A stretch of DNA of 64,000 bases from Sesamum alatum. Taxonomy: Eukaryota > Streptophyta > Magnoliopsida > Lamiales > Pedaliaceae. This document shows positions 1 through 11,049 of the stretch, piece after piece. Both the position numbers and the translations under genes were made by a program. Numbering within the stretch: the stretch's first letter is position 1; every line of letters begins with the position of its first letter. The notes below the pieces were generated by a model. That model saw only the letters and a list, made by a program, of their open reading frames with translations, was not told where the DNA came from and made no database searches. Where the stretch lies: NCBI GenBank assembly GCA_034509735.1, contig JACGWO010000012.1:26193188-26257187 (forward strand), in the 5' to 3' direction.

Positions 1-225
1 AATGAAAATCACATTTACCCCCAATTATAGGGAAATGTTGAATGAGGGGTAAATTAGAAATTATGTAATTTTTTTCGTGACTTCAACATTTTTCATTCAA
101 ACCCTAACGAAAGGGTGTTAGTTGTAAACAGATTTCAGAGGGGGTTTAATTGTAATTTTGAAACTCTTATGGGAAAAAGTATAATTTCATATTTAAAAAG
201 GGGGTTTAAGTGCAATTAACCCAAA
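1..225. repeat. Foldback-element arm, cut by window edge
   Basis: This stretch matches, with divergence, the right arm of the element at about 8509-9500. Shared landmarks are 'attcaaaccct', 'gaaagggtgttag' against 'gaagggggtctgg', a repeated 'taagtgcaattaac'-type end and alternating short A/T runs. It is the right half of a terminal-inverted-repeat element whose left half lies outside the window. No coding capacity is visible. Confidence 0.5.
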
Positions 226-483
226 TAAATATGATCCATGTAGGGGGGCAAAGAAACTTATAATATAGACGGGCAGACAGACATGCATATTATAACTTCT
301 CAAGTTCTTTCACAAAAATCGAATGTGAAAAATAATCCGTGTAATATCAGAGTAGAATCTATACAGTACTGATGTGGCATGATTCGTGCCAAAACCTAAC
401 TCCTGTAAGAAAAATCCTACTTTCCCTTACTAACATTGCATTGAAAGCAATATATAGTGAGCATGGGTACATGGTACAATGGA

Positions 484-595
484 TTTTGGGGAAATTCTAG
501 CCCAGAACTTGTTAGGTCGAACCTAAATTAATCAATCATATGATAAGTGCAATATACTTGCTATGTGATTGGTGTACAGTTCAAAAAAAATTCCT
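484..595. repeat. MITE fragment, 'attctagccca' family
   Basis: This is a partial copy of the short inverted-repeat element at 2459-2634. It shares 'gaaattctagcccaga', 'ggtcgaacctaaa' and 'gtgcaatata', followed by 'gtgattggt'. It lies just past the stop codon of the epoxidase-like gene and may be part of its 3' UTR. A third fragment is at 27353-27505. Confidence 0.5.
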
Positions 596-606
596 GAATT
601 TTGATG

Positions 607-3600
607 TCATTCTTGGCCTGCTATAACCCAGTCCATGAATTTTGGCAAAGCAAACTGCAACAGTTGGTTTGTAATAACAAGTCCAGGATGTTTAACCCTC
701 ATACTCCACTCTTTCTGCACCAACAACAACATTAATTCAGACAATTAATGTTTTGATAATTTCTCCAAACAATTATTATCAATTGTTTGTGATCATGAAG
801 TCAAGAAGATCAGTCAGTACTTACAAATAGTGGAAGAGGACCAATGTCTAAGTAACTCTGATAAACAGATGTCATAACTGAAGCCATTCTGCAAATGGTG
901 TGCACTGTTCTTACTCTAAACATTCTCTTCTTTTCAAATCTGTTGGATGTCGAATTAGGCAATTAATTAAACATCGTCACAATTGTCCCAAATCGAGTAA
1001 TTTTTCTTGTAATAAACTGCTTAATAAGGTACCTTCTGAACGCCAATGCTAATTCATCTGATGAAATTTCAGACATAGGATGACTTTGTGCAAGCTTCTG
1101 CAGCTCAACCATAAGCCAGTAACAGTCCTGCACAATATGCCCGACCACACATCATCGTTCATAGTACTAAATTAGTAGTCCACAACTCAAAATTACCTAT
1201 GTACTTTGATATGTATGAATGATCTGAAAGACATAAATTACACACACCTCAATAGCTATGCTGCCGCCTTGGCCTAGATTCGGTAGCATTGCATGAGCGG
1301 CATCGCCTAACAAAATCACACGGCCCTTCCCCCACCTGTCGATCATGTCTGTGTCATATATAGGCCTACGTAGTATCATGTGCTCTTGTGTTCTGCGTAT
1401 TATGGTAACAACCTCGTTGCACCAATCTCCGTAACGTCCCACGAGCATGTTCTTATTCCCTACATCATCACAATACGACATATAACTTAAAATGGTCGAT
1501 AAGTATGTATTGTTCGTTTAAGTGGTCATTTAGGTTGAAATATCAGAGATAGAGAGATGGATGCCTGTTGAGGAAACGGGACTTTCACGAGCCTCCTTGA
1601 TGAAGGCGTACCATTGCAGCCTCCCCTTCCCAATATCAGCCGCGACAAGGAACTGATTCCGTCCTAAGAATACTTTATACCTATACAATCACAAACATAC
1701 ATGTATTAGAACCATCAGAACATCAAAAGATTCAGTTAAAAATGCCGCACCTATAAAATTTGGGAATAATAGTACAAGATAGGGAAAGCTGCAATTTTCG
1801 TCAGTTTCTCAGGGGCGGTGGCACTTTAGGTCCATGGCCATTTTCAATCGCTGACATGTTTACAAAAAATTGGGGCAAAATAGGATTTTTGTCCTTAAAT
1901 TGCAATTTTTTAAAAATTACTGTCCTAAAATACTATTTAAAATTGGCCCTGGACCTAGAGTGCCACCGCCTCTATGAAAGTGGACGAAAATTGCAATTTT
2001 CCCTACAAGATATTGCTAATTCTGAAAAATTACTCATATAAATTCCCACCTGATCATTGGTCTTTTAAGGCATAATCTATAATGTAATTAATCATAACTA
2101 TAGAGGGTTTAAGTAATTTTTCTAAACCTCATGAAGTATCATGATGTGTTTTTGAATATCTATTCTATTATAAAAGAAAATCCTATTTTTATACTAATTT
2201 TTGAATATCCAAATTTACTCTATTTCTTCCATCCCTTAATAAAATTTGATCATAAAATAATTTTAGTGTCTAATGAATTTACTGAAATACTCATCAAACT
2301 TGCACACACCTTGAAGACACATTTTATGAACTAATTAATTATTCCATGACCGATAATCAACCCATTAATTAAAAAATTAATTATTTACAATTTTAAATAT
2401 TTGCACACACATTAAGTGTGTCGTGTACAACTATTGACAATAAAATGAACCGAGTAGAGGGGAAATTCTAGCCCAGATTTGGTTCGGTCGAACCTAAACC
2501 AATTATATGACAAGTGCAATATATTTGTCATATGATTGGTATACAGTTCAAAAAGAGTGACCAATTACATAACAAGCGTATCACACTTGCTACATAATTG
2601 GTTTGATTCGGTCAAACCTGACCCGGGCTAGATAAGTATAGATATTGGTGATAAGTACGTATCTATACTATTAATTAAAATGGCTTGGTCTAAAGAAATT
2701 AATTCAGTATGCACTAAGTAGACGTATAAAATTACACTTTTTTCACAATGCACGTAAACACAAACATCTGACTTCTATCAATTTTCAATTTTTTTTAATT
2801 ATTTGTATCATTATAATTTCGTTTTTTAATATTATTATAATGCAAAGAATTACTTTACATTTTTCTCTTTTAAATATTGCCTTTAAAAAAAAATTACATA
2901 CGTATTGAACGTGCCCAACTGTCCATACCCCTATGATATTACAAATGAGCAAATTAATCCCTATAAAGTATGAAAATCATACCCGAAATGAGGTAAGTGT
3001 TGGGGATCAAATTCAGCTACCCCAGTGTAGCATATGAAATTTGAATACTTTGGCTCCTCACCACCAAATAATTTTGAACGCACCTGAATAATATACAGTA
3101 AAAAAAATCCCTTAAAATTCTTCTCTTTTTTTGGGGGAAATAGTACTTTTTGGTCCCATAAATTAGGCCCTTTTCACTTTTGGTCTCATTCATTATGGGA
3201 TTGGCGTTTTTGGTCGTGTAACTTACAAAAAATTTACATTTTTAGTCCTCATTCGCTTTTCCTTTTGGTTTTTAAGTAATTTTTGCTTGAAAAAAAATTT
3301 AATTTTTGTTAGAGAAAAGAGAATTCTCCTTTCCTTGCTCTAATTTCCTTTAAAATTAGTTTATTCCCCTCAAAATAGTTATATTCCCCCTCCCCGCCAA
3401 GATGTTGCCAAGTTGAAAAATGCACCAATTTTTCCTCCAATAAAAAATACTTAACGGCCATGTATTGGGCATGTGCCTGACGAAGTTAAAAAACGAGCAA
3501 AAAACATGGATGAGGACTAAAAGTACGAATTTTTATAAGTTACAGAACCAAAAATGTCAATCCCGTAACGAATAGGACCAAAAGTGAAACATGCCTATTT

Positions 3601-4591
3601 TATGGGACAAAAAATGTTATTTTTTCCTTTTTTTCTTTATTCAAAGTACAATTTGAAAAATAAAAGGAAAAAATATTTTCCCATACCGTTGACCGCAGCC
3701 CATCTGCACCAACCAATATGTCCCCTTCGTATTGCTGACCGTTATCAAGAAACACGGTTACCTACAAAAGAAAAAAAGAATAATAACATAAACATTTTGG
3801 GAAATTAAATCTTATCAGACTGAACCCAATCAATCACACAACCAGTATGAATTAGGCCAACATAGGAAAAAATAATAGAATTATAACATTATAGTACTTT
3901 TTTTCTGTCAGAATGAAGATGTCAAACCTTGTTAGCATCAGTGACAAAGTCGACAACCTTGGAGTTGTTGATTACTACATCCTCACCAACTGCATTCAGC
4001 AGCAGCCTCTGCAGTTCCATTCTACATATCATTAGAGTAATTGGAATCCCCTTTGCAATCGCAGGTGTTAGAAAATCAAACTTCACAAACCTGAGAAAGA
4101 ACAAAATATTTAATATTTTTCGTACGAGTTAATAACCCTTTATTCATGTACAACGAAAATTTCACTTACCAATCACCGCTCCTGCCATCAGCCAGGCCAC
4201 AATTCCGGTCGCCTGTGACGTGACCAGCTCCCATAATTTCCCTTGCAACGTCTTTGTCGATGCCTTCCAGCAGGCTTAACGCGCTACTCAAGAGCTGAAT
4301 GGGGCCGCGCTCCATGCCCTCCCCTCGAACAGCAGTCAAGTCTTTCTCAAACACTTTAACGTCAAATCCGCTGCGCTTAGCAGCCAGCCCGAAAACAAGC
4401 CCACCAATTCCTCCACCAGCAACCAAGATTTTGAGCTTCTTTTCATCACTACCCATCGCTTGATCACTACACAAACTACCCCTACTTTCACATCTAACTC
4501 CGAAGAACAATCTTGTAGTACTCAATCGTCTTTGTCCCAATCCATGCAACCTCGGATAAAAGTTAAGATTCAGACACTGAAGAGAAGCCAT
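607..4591 (-). CDS. Zeaxanthin-epoxidase-like FAD monooxygenase without FHA domain
   Basis: A nine-exon model reads through in frame: 4591-4170, 4090-3928, 3761-3687, 3083-2983, 1680-1565, 1459-1248, 1127-1033, 939-825 and 714-607 (stop TGA), giving 468 aa. Residues 1-50 look like a chloroplast transit peptide. The FAD-binding GGGIGG is at about 59-64, the GADG motif at about 213-216, and the second FAD motif LLGDAAHAM followed by LPNLGQGG at about 342-356. The fold matches plant zeaxanthin epoxidase (ABA1/ZEP), which adds epoxide groups to zeaxanthin in plastids on the route to violaxanthin and abscisic acid. Classical ZEP is about 660 aa and ends with an FHA domain; this protein stops right after the FAD domain, at FMDWVIAGQE. 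It is therefore a short ZEP-like paralogue whose substrate cannot be read from sequence. Intron 5 needs a GC donor at 1564-1563. Introns 3 and 4 carry MITEs. Confidence 0.88.
1782..2003. mobile_element. 222-bp Mutator-like MITE in intron 4 of the epoxidase gene
   Basis: The ends are inverted repeats of about 65 bp built around 'ggcggtggcact', which is read again on the opposite strand as 'agtgccaccgcc'. The element is flanked by an exact 9-bp direct repeat, TACAAGATA, at 1773-1781 and 2004-2012. A 9-bp target duplication is typical of Mutator-superfamily insertions. It has no transposase and so is non-autonomous. Confidence 0.8.
2459..2634. mobile_element. Short inverted-repeat MITE in intron 4 of the epoxidase gene
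   Basis: The left end 'ctagcccagatttggttcgg' is mirrored by the right end, which reads on the other strand 'ctagcccgggtcaggtttg'. The middle repeats 'gacaagtgcaatata' and 'gtcatatgattggt'. Related fragments occur at 484-595 and 27353-27505. The exact boundaries and target duplication were not resolved. Confidence 0.6.
3133..3627. mobile_element. Foldback element in intron 3 of the epoxidase gene
   Basis: Two arms of about 125 bp are inverted copies of each other. The left arm contains 'tactttttggtcccataaa' and 'cacttttggtct'; the right arm contains 'aggaccaaaagtgaaa' and 'tatgggacaaaaaatg'. The same family occurs at 8756-9284. It fills most of intron 3 (3084-3686) and leaves both splice sites intact. 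No coding capacity is visible. Confidence 0.7.
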
Positions 4592-4643
4592 TATGTACCT
4601 AAAATTAAGGTGAGGATTAAGTTTGATTAGTGAATGAAGTGTC

Positions 4644-4661
4644 TATATATATACATATATA
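4644..4661 (-). promoter_or_regulatory. TATA-rich core promoter of the epoxidase-like gene
   Basis: A run of alternating TA read on the minus strand lies about 55-70 bp upstream of the ATG at 4591. This suits a TATA box with a short leader. It is a prediction from position and composition only. Confidence 0.45.
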
Positions 4662-4719
4662 GGTGCACGATCACAATGTCATCGCCGCCATTAGTTTATA
4701 CGAGACGAAGACGCCCGGT

Positions 4720-5856
4720 AGGCGGTTAACGACTTGTTCGCCTCGTGTAAAATAAATACATAGAGAAGAGGGAGACAATCTAGCTAGGAGAAGAGTGTCA
4801 AAACAGCTACAGAATCTCAGAAGCTGGAAAAAATCTAAGTACCTGCCTTTGAGTAATATCTCATCATCTTAATTATATATGTAATGATATTATCAGAAAC
4901 ATTGAAAATTAAACAAACAACGTTGCGTGCGGGCGTTAAGCGGATCATAAATAACACATGATTCGCGTTGCATCGTAATTAAAATAAACATATTTGTTTG
5001 TGTTTTTGTTTTCGAGTTTCAATTTTTGAAACAGTAATTCAAGTGAAAATATGTTTGTTTATATGTATTCTTATTAAAAATATATTGATTTGAAATTGAA
5101 AACACGTATTTTTGTATTTGGCACTGACAACTGAAAGTGAAAAACATCTTTAAACTTTAAGGTTTTTCACAATATGTAATGTGCTTGTGGAAACTAATGT
5201 CATGTAAGATTAAGTGGAACGGAAGATACGAGGAGTTGAAGGGACGTAACTCCAGGTAATATTATATAATTATTCAATGTTTGTGGTACTTGAACAAGAT
5301 AAACATTTGATTGGATTTGTTATTACAAATCATGTCGCATTTTATATTTCATTTCATAAATATACGTCACATATATAAAAAAAATGTTTTTAGATAAAAT
5401 TGACATTGTAATTTTTGTATATGGTATATGTATGAAATAAAATATAATATGCAATAGAAAATTCAATTTGAATAAACGCACCATGAAACATAATTATTTA
5501 TAGCAGTTGTTTACCAGAGATAACAACACTTTGTTTATCTTCGGACATTTCTAATTGAACACAATCATTTTTTTCTTGTATAAAAAAAAATGATTTTCTT
5601 CCATTCATCAAACCCTAATTTTTACCCAATTCCACACGAGCCCTAAATTTCTTTCCCAATCTCAAATCAACTTTGCATAGGGAAGAAATTAAAATTAAGG
5701 GACTTTTTCGAAAACCTAAATATATATATATATATATGTACAATATAATTAATTGCAGGCTGTTGTACAGACAACATCACATCTTTGCATGTGGCAACTA
5801 ATGCAAGATTTAATGAAGTGAGAAGCGAGGAGTTGACTTTCATACACAATTATTTA
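4720..5856. other. AT-rich intergenic DNA, no gene seen
   Basis: No ORF here resembles a known protein. The stretch has (TA)n tracts near 5719-5738 and simple AT-rich sequence. It presumably contains the distal promoter of the epoxidase-like gene. Confidence 0.5.
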
Positions 5857-5866
5857 TTTTTTTTTA

Positions 5867-6667
5867 GGGTTAAATACACTTACCATTCCTGAAGTATTCA
5901 CTCCACATCAATTACCTCCTTAAAATATTAAAACCTTCAAAAAAACCATTGACCTTCTAACTCTTTTTATTTTTGAGTTCAAAAAGTCCATTTTACCCTT
6001 ATTGAAAATTATTTTTTCGAAAAAAAAATTAAAGGGATTTTTAAAATACCAAAATCGCTCTTTTGTGAAGCTTTTGTCTAATTCTAGTTTCACTTATTCA
6101 TTAGCTCTTTTTATTTTCGTAATCCTAAAATATTTGGAGTTTGTTTTATTTTAGTTTCCTTTATTTGTCAAACCAAATTAAAAATAAAATTATACATACA
6201 TACATATATATTTATATATTTACTTAAACAAACATACAATTAATAAAATCAAAAGAGCTGATCATGAGTTAGTAAGAAAATATACAGATAATATATATTT
6301 ATATAAACATGATAATTATATAAATACGGTAATTATAAGAATGTATAAATTTATTTTTAACTTGGTTTGACAAATAAGTGAAACTAAAATAAAATGAAGT
6401 CCAAATACTTTAGAATTATAAAATTAAAAAGATCTCGATGAAAAAGTGAAAATAGAATTAGATAAAACTTAAAAAAAGAGTGGTTTTTGGTATTTTAAAA
6501 ATTCCTTTAATTTTTTTCATAAATCAATTTTTATAAGGGTAAAATGAACTTTTTGAACTTCAAAATTAAAAGTGTTAGAAGGTCAGGGGACTTTTTGAAG
6601 GTTTTAATATTTTAGGGGGTAATTGATATAGGGTGAATACTTTAGAAGTGGTAACTGTATTTAACCC
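5867..6667. mobile_element. 801-bp foldback element with arms of about 310 bp and a 10-bp target duplication
   Basis: The element starts GGGTTAAATACAC and ends GTATTTAACCC. The two arms are inverted copies for about 310 bp, for example 'taaaatattaaaaccttcaa' on the left against 'gaaggttttaatatttta' on the right. It is flanked by a 10-bp direct repeat (nine T then A) at 5857-5866 and 6668-6677. The termini and target length suggest a Mutator-like non-autonomous element. Transcripts crossing it could form a long hairpin. Confidence 0.75.
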
Positions 6668-7280
6668 TTTTTTTTTATTACAATTTGTCTATTGAATTTT
6701 TGCTTTATTCAGTTACTAATTTAATGCTTTCACGATATTAGTTTGTTATTAATATCAAGTGTACTAATTTATTTATTTTAGATCAGCTTATCTTTATTGA
6801 CTTTGACTATGAATAAATTACATAAATCAAAAATATAAATATATATATATATATATGATGGCGTGCATCATAAATAAAATAAAAAAGAAGCCAATTAATT
6901 TTCTAGAAATGGTAAATTACACATGCAGGCATCCCCTTTTAGTACTTAACTTTGGTTAGATAATTAAGGTTAGAATTGAAAAAAAATAAAGTTATTTGAT
7001 CCAATAAAATCGACTGATAAGAGCTCGTTTGATCCCGATGTATTATATTCAATAATAAAGTAAACATGAACAGAATTTTTTGTTTGCTAAGTTTTGAGAC
7101 TCAAGTTCGAAATCGATTAATTTGAATAGTGTAAAAATTATAAAATTAAATTAATTAAGTGCATATTACATGTCTAATATCCTACAGTATTAGCTCTTTT
7201 TAACCGATCAAAAACAACTCTTCATATTGTTTAATACATGTCTAATCTTGCATTATTGCATCAGAACATTCATATATTTT

Positions 7281-8207
7281 GGGATGATTACACTCTCCTC
7301 CCTTAGCGTTTGGTGTAATTACATGTAAACCTTTTGTGATTTAAAAAATTATATCTAGTATCCCTGAGGTTTGCTTCTACCTAACAAATATGTCCATTCG
7401 TTACAAAATTCACCGAATTTGTCGATATTAATAAAAAAACTGAATGAAAATCGGTATTTACACTCGAATACTTATTACTGATTTATTGTAGGTGAAACAA
7501 ACTTTGTGACTAAGCTACCCTTATAACAATGAAGATTTATATCCTCACATGCATTAACATGTGGAGATGTATAAAGGTAGTTTGATCATAAAAAGATTTG
7601 TTTGACTACAATAAATCATTAATAAGTCAAACCACGGTAAATATCAGTTTTCATTTAGTTTTTTGTTAATATCAACAAATTCGGTAAATTTTGACTAACA
7701 AAATAACCTATTTGTTAGAAAGAAGCAAAAGCCAATGGCACTAATTATATATATTTAGTGACAAGAATGTTTATTTTATCACAATAATGAATTTTATGAT
7801 TTTAATAATTACTATTATTTTGTAAAAATTATTATTAGTGACAAAAAGATGTGCACAAAGTTGTCACTAGATACAATTAGTGACTCATATATAGTGACAA
7901 CCTAGTGACAACAAATAATTATTGTCACTATATTATGTTGTCACTAAGTTGTCACTATAGATGAGTCACTAATTGTATTTAGTGATAACTTTATACACAA
8001 TTTTTGTCACAAATAATTATATAGTGACAAGATAAAAAATGTTGTCACTTAATGTATATTTTTAGGGGCAACTTTAAAATTGTTATTTCATATTTTGTCA
8101 CTAATATCATATTTTCTTGTAGTGTGGTATTAGATGTAATTTTGCAAAATATGAAAAATCTACGTATAATTATATCAAATTTCAGATGAGGTAGTTATAA
8201 TTTACCC
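7281..8207. mobile_element. Foldback element interrupted by a CACTA-type MITE
   Basis: The left arm (7281-7560) and right arm (7561-7738 continued at 8128-8207) are inverted copies; for example 'tgaatgaaaatcggtattta' is mirrored by 'aatatcagttttcattta'. Removing the 386-bp CACTA insert and one copy of its TGG target duplication rejoins the right arm into an element of about 538 bp. Related elements lie at about 10515-10998 and, more distantly, at 9650-10079. No coding capacity is visible. Confidence 0.7.
7739..8124. mobile_element. 386-bp CACTA (En/Spm) MITE with TGG target duplication
   Basis: The element begins CACTAATTAT and ends TTTTCTTGTAGTG, the reverse of the CACTACAAGAAAA terminus typical of plant CACTA elements. 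It is flanked by an exact 3-bp direct repeat, TGG, at 7736-7738 and 8125-8127, the usual target length for this superfamily. The interior is filled with copies of 'tagtgacaa' in both orientations. It has no transposase. A decayed relative is at about 58600-58760. Confidence 0.85.
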
Positions 8208-8508
8208 TAAATTTTTCAGTTTGTTTAAAGGGTAGAGTTAGGTGTGATTTAGAATTTTGGAAAGTAGTCAAGTTAAAACAGACTAAAAATAGAAGTAGAA
8301 GAGGAAAGTGAGTCATACCAATTTGAGTTAATAATATAAAAAATAATAGAGCAATTATGATGTGGGCGTGGCGACTATGACTTGCTTTCTTATTCTCAAT
8401 CGATCAAAGCGGAATGGATGAGTTTGTTCAACTTTGATTAGACTGCGGTCACCACAATATTTTCAAATTATAAATTTAACTCTTTTTTTATTATGCATTT
8501 ATTTTAGA

Positions 8509-9500
8509 ACTAATTATATTTAGACCCTACCTGACAATAAAAAAAAAAAATTGAAATTGAACTTACACCCATTCAAAAATTCTATATTTACACCTGACCC
8601 CATCTATCAGGGTTTGGATGGAAAATACTAACGTCGGCCAAAATAATTACATAAATTTTCAATTTTATCCTTATGTAACATTTTGTCCCTCACTCCTCTC
8701 TCTCTCTCTATATATATATATATATTATATTTATCTCCTTATAAGTATAAAAATAGGATAAATCTCATTTTTTGGTCCATATATTTGGCTCTGTTCAATT
8801 TTGATCTCATTCATTATAAAAATATCAATTTCAAGACATATTTCCCCCCACCCGATTATGTTCATCACAATTGTAAAATCTTCTTCCCGGATTGGCGGTC
8901 GTCCATGAGGTTCTTAGAGATGTTTTTTTTACCACAACACATGAGTTCTATGGTAGAAATCAAATCATTTGTTGACTTCATTTTTTTTCAGAAATAGAAG
9001 CAGAATTTGAGCGTCTTTGGAAGATAGAAAATGGTGGATGAACCCTAATTTTTTATTTTTGCCCTCTTTTCAGACATTCCATGTGTTTATTTTTGCCATA
9101 ATACGCACAATGTGAGAGGCACATATTGCATCAAACAACACTTAACGTTTTCCGTCGATTATCTGACGGTGGGACCAAAATTAAGACAAATTGAAAAATA
9201 TTGTCCTGCAATTAATATTTTTATAATGAATAGAATCGAAATTGAGCGGGGCCTAATATAGAGGACCAAAAATGAAATTTACCCTACAAAAATATAAAGA
9301 AAAATATTAAATGAGGGACAAAATTAAAAATTTATTTAATTATTCTGGCTGACATTAGCATTTTCTGTCCAAACCCTTGCGGAAGGGGGTCTGGTGTAAA
9401 TATAGAATTTTTAGAGCTGGTGTAAGTATAATTGTAAAACTTTTTTGGGAGAACGAATAATTTTGTATTTTCAGATGGGATTTAAGTGTAGTTAACTCTT
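8509..9500. mobile_element. Outer foldback element with a second one nested inside
   Basis: The outer arms (about 8509-8700 and 9300-9500) are inverted copies: 'aaattctatatttacacc' on the left is mirrored by 'ggtgtaaatatagaattt' on the right, and 'cagggtttggatggaaaata' by 'tttctgtccaaaccctt'. The inner element at 8756-9284 belongs to another family. The same outer family forms the arm at 1-225. The outer boundaries are approximate. Confidence 0.65.
8756..9284. mobile_element. Nested 529-bp foldback element
   Basis: The left end GGATAAATCTCATTTTTTGG is mirrored by the right end '...aatgaaatttaccc'. The sequence 'attcattataaaaatatcaa' recurs inverted as 'aatatttttataatgaat'. Flanks are TATAAAAATA (8746-8755) and TACAAAAATA (9285-9294), a 10-bp target duplication with one mismatch. 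It is the same family as the element in epoxidase intron 3. Confidence 0.7.
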
Positions 9501-9649
9501 TATTTTTCTGAATGTTTTTATAAATGAAGAAAGACGAACGTAATATCTCTTGTACATGCAAAGAGGGGACATAAAAATTAAAAGAAGAAGATGATATGAA
9601 AGGAATTAAGACAATTATGAGATGCATAAAAAATGAATATTAAATAAAG

Positions 9650-10079
9650 GGGGTCAATTAAATCTACCTTCCCTGAAGTTTGGCATAATTATAAATACCC
9701 CCTCGTTGTTTGAAAAATTACAAATACTCTCCTGAGATTTGTAATTTTCAATCAAAGGCCTGAAATTGACCATTTTGCCCTTGATTTTTTAGTTAAATTG
9801 CAGAAAAATCAACCGAGGCAAATTGCATTATTAACTCATCTGTATAAAAAAAAAAATTAAAAACCTCTTCCTGCGTATTGTAGTCCAAAAAAATTCAAAA
9901 AATTTTAAAAATAAAATAAAATGTATAAGGGCATTTTGGTCAGTTCATCCATAAAAATAGATCGAAATGGATTATTTGTTAGACGATTACAAACCTCAGG
10001 GGGTATTTATAATTTTTCAAACAACAAGGAGGTATTAATAATTATGCCAAATTTCAGGAGAGATAAATGTAATTTACCC
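9650..10079. mobile_element. 430-bp foldback element with exact 9-bp target duplication
   Basis: The arms are inverted copies; 'ggcataattataaatacccc' on the left reads on the right as 'gtattaataattatgcc'. The direct repeat TAAATAAAG flanks it at 9641-9649 and 10080-10088. A 9-bp target duplication again suggests a Mutator-like element. A close relative lies at 35214-35639, sharing 'gggcattttggtcagttca'. Confidence 0.8.
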
Positions 10080-10514
10080 TAAATAAAGATAAAAGAACAA
10101 ATTAGTGTTGCTATTTGAAGAGGTATTGAGAATAAAGTTACAGTTGTTGAAGGGTGAAATAAAATAAGGATGGTCAGAGTTATCGCCACCTTTTATCATT
10201 ATTATTTTATCTGGTTATTAAATGAATATTAGAGCCGTCTTGGGAAGGAGAAATTCAAATGTGAGAAAATGGTGTACGTTACAACTTTCAGATTACTTCA
10301 ATATTTAAAAAATAGCACAACTAGCCCACGCATTTAATTCCACTGTAAGCCACAACTATCCAAACACGCTAAAATGAAATAAAAAGAATAATACTAATAA
10401 TAATACGAATTCAAAAAAAAAAAAAAAAAAAATTCTTACCCTTCAATCCAAACACAATCTTGACTTTGTGATTACCAAAACCATAATATATAATTGCATC
10501 ATCTTTTTATGAAA

Positions 10515-10998
10515 TTTTGTTTAATTACACATATACTTCCTATAATTTGAAAATTACATCTAATAATTCTAATATTTGTTCCTATGTAACAAATAGAACC
10601 CCTCATTTTTCAAAATTTGAGATTTTGTCAAAAGAGTTTAATAAAAATTCATATTTACCTGTGATTGACTTATTACTAATTTATTTGCAGGCCAAACAAA
10701 TCATTCACTGACCAAACTATATTTAAAAGGGTTAAAAAAATACCTCTTTATATACATTAGCGTGTAAAAAAATATATATATAATTTGGTCAAACAAAATT
10801 TATTTAGCCTACAATAAATTAATTATAAATCAATTACAAGTAAATATAAATTTTCAATTAATTTTTTATTAATATAAAAAAATTCAGTAAATTTTAACTA
10901 ACGAATGTGTCTATTTAATAGATAGAAACCAACAAAATGATACTAAATATAATTTTTTTAAACCACAAAGAATTTACTTCATAACCAATGTAAATAAG
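10515..10998. mobile_element. Foldback element related to 7281-8207
   Basis: The arms share 'attgacttattactaattta' on the left and its inverted counterpart 'taaattaattataaatcaat' on the right, and the interior resembles the element at 7281-8207. Ends and target duplication were not resolved. Confidence 0.55.
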
Positions 10999-11002
10999 AT
11001 TT

Positions 11003-11025
11003 GGGGGGGGGGGGGGGGGGGGGGG
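11003..11025 (+). repeat. Run of 23 G
   Basis: There are twenty-three consecutive G on the plus strand. Such a run could form G-quadruplex structures and is prone to length error in any sequencing method, so the count is unreliable. Confidence 0.9.
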
Positions 11026-11049
11026 TGTTATTGAAAGTTGGAAGGATAT

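Noticed and set aside
963..1148. Minus-strand 61-codon ORF as a separate gene
   Set aside because: It is exon 7 of the epoxidase-like gene read on into intron 7.
7850..8040. CRISPR-like array from the repeated 'tagtgacaa' words
   Set aside because: Copies are irregularly spaced, occur in both orientations and lie inside a CACTA MITE of a plant genome.
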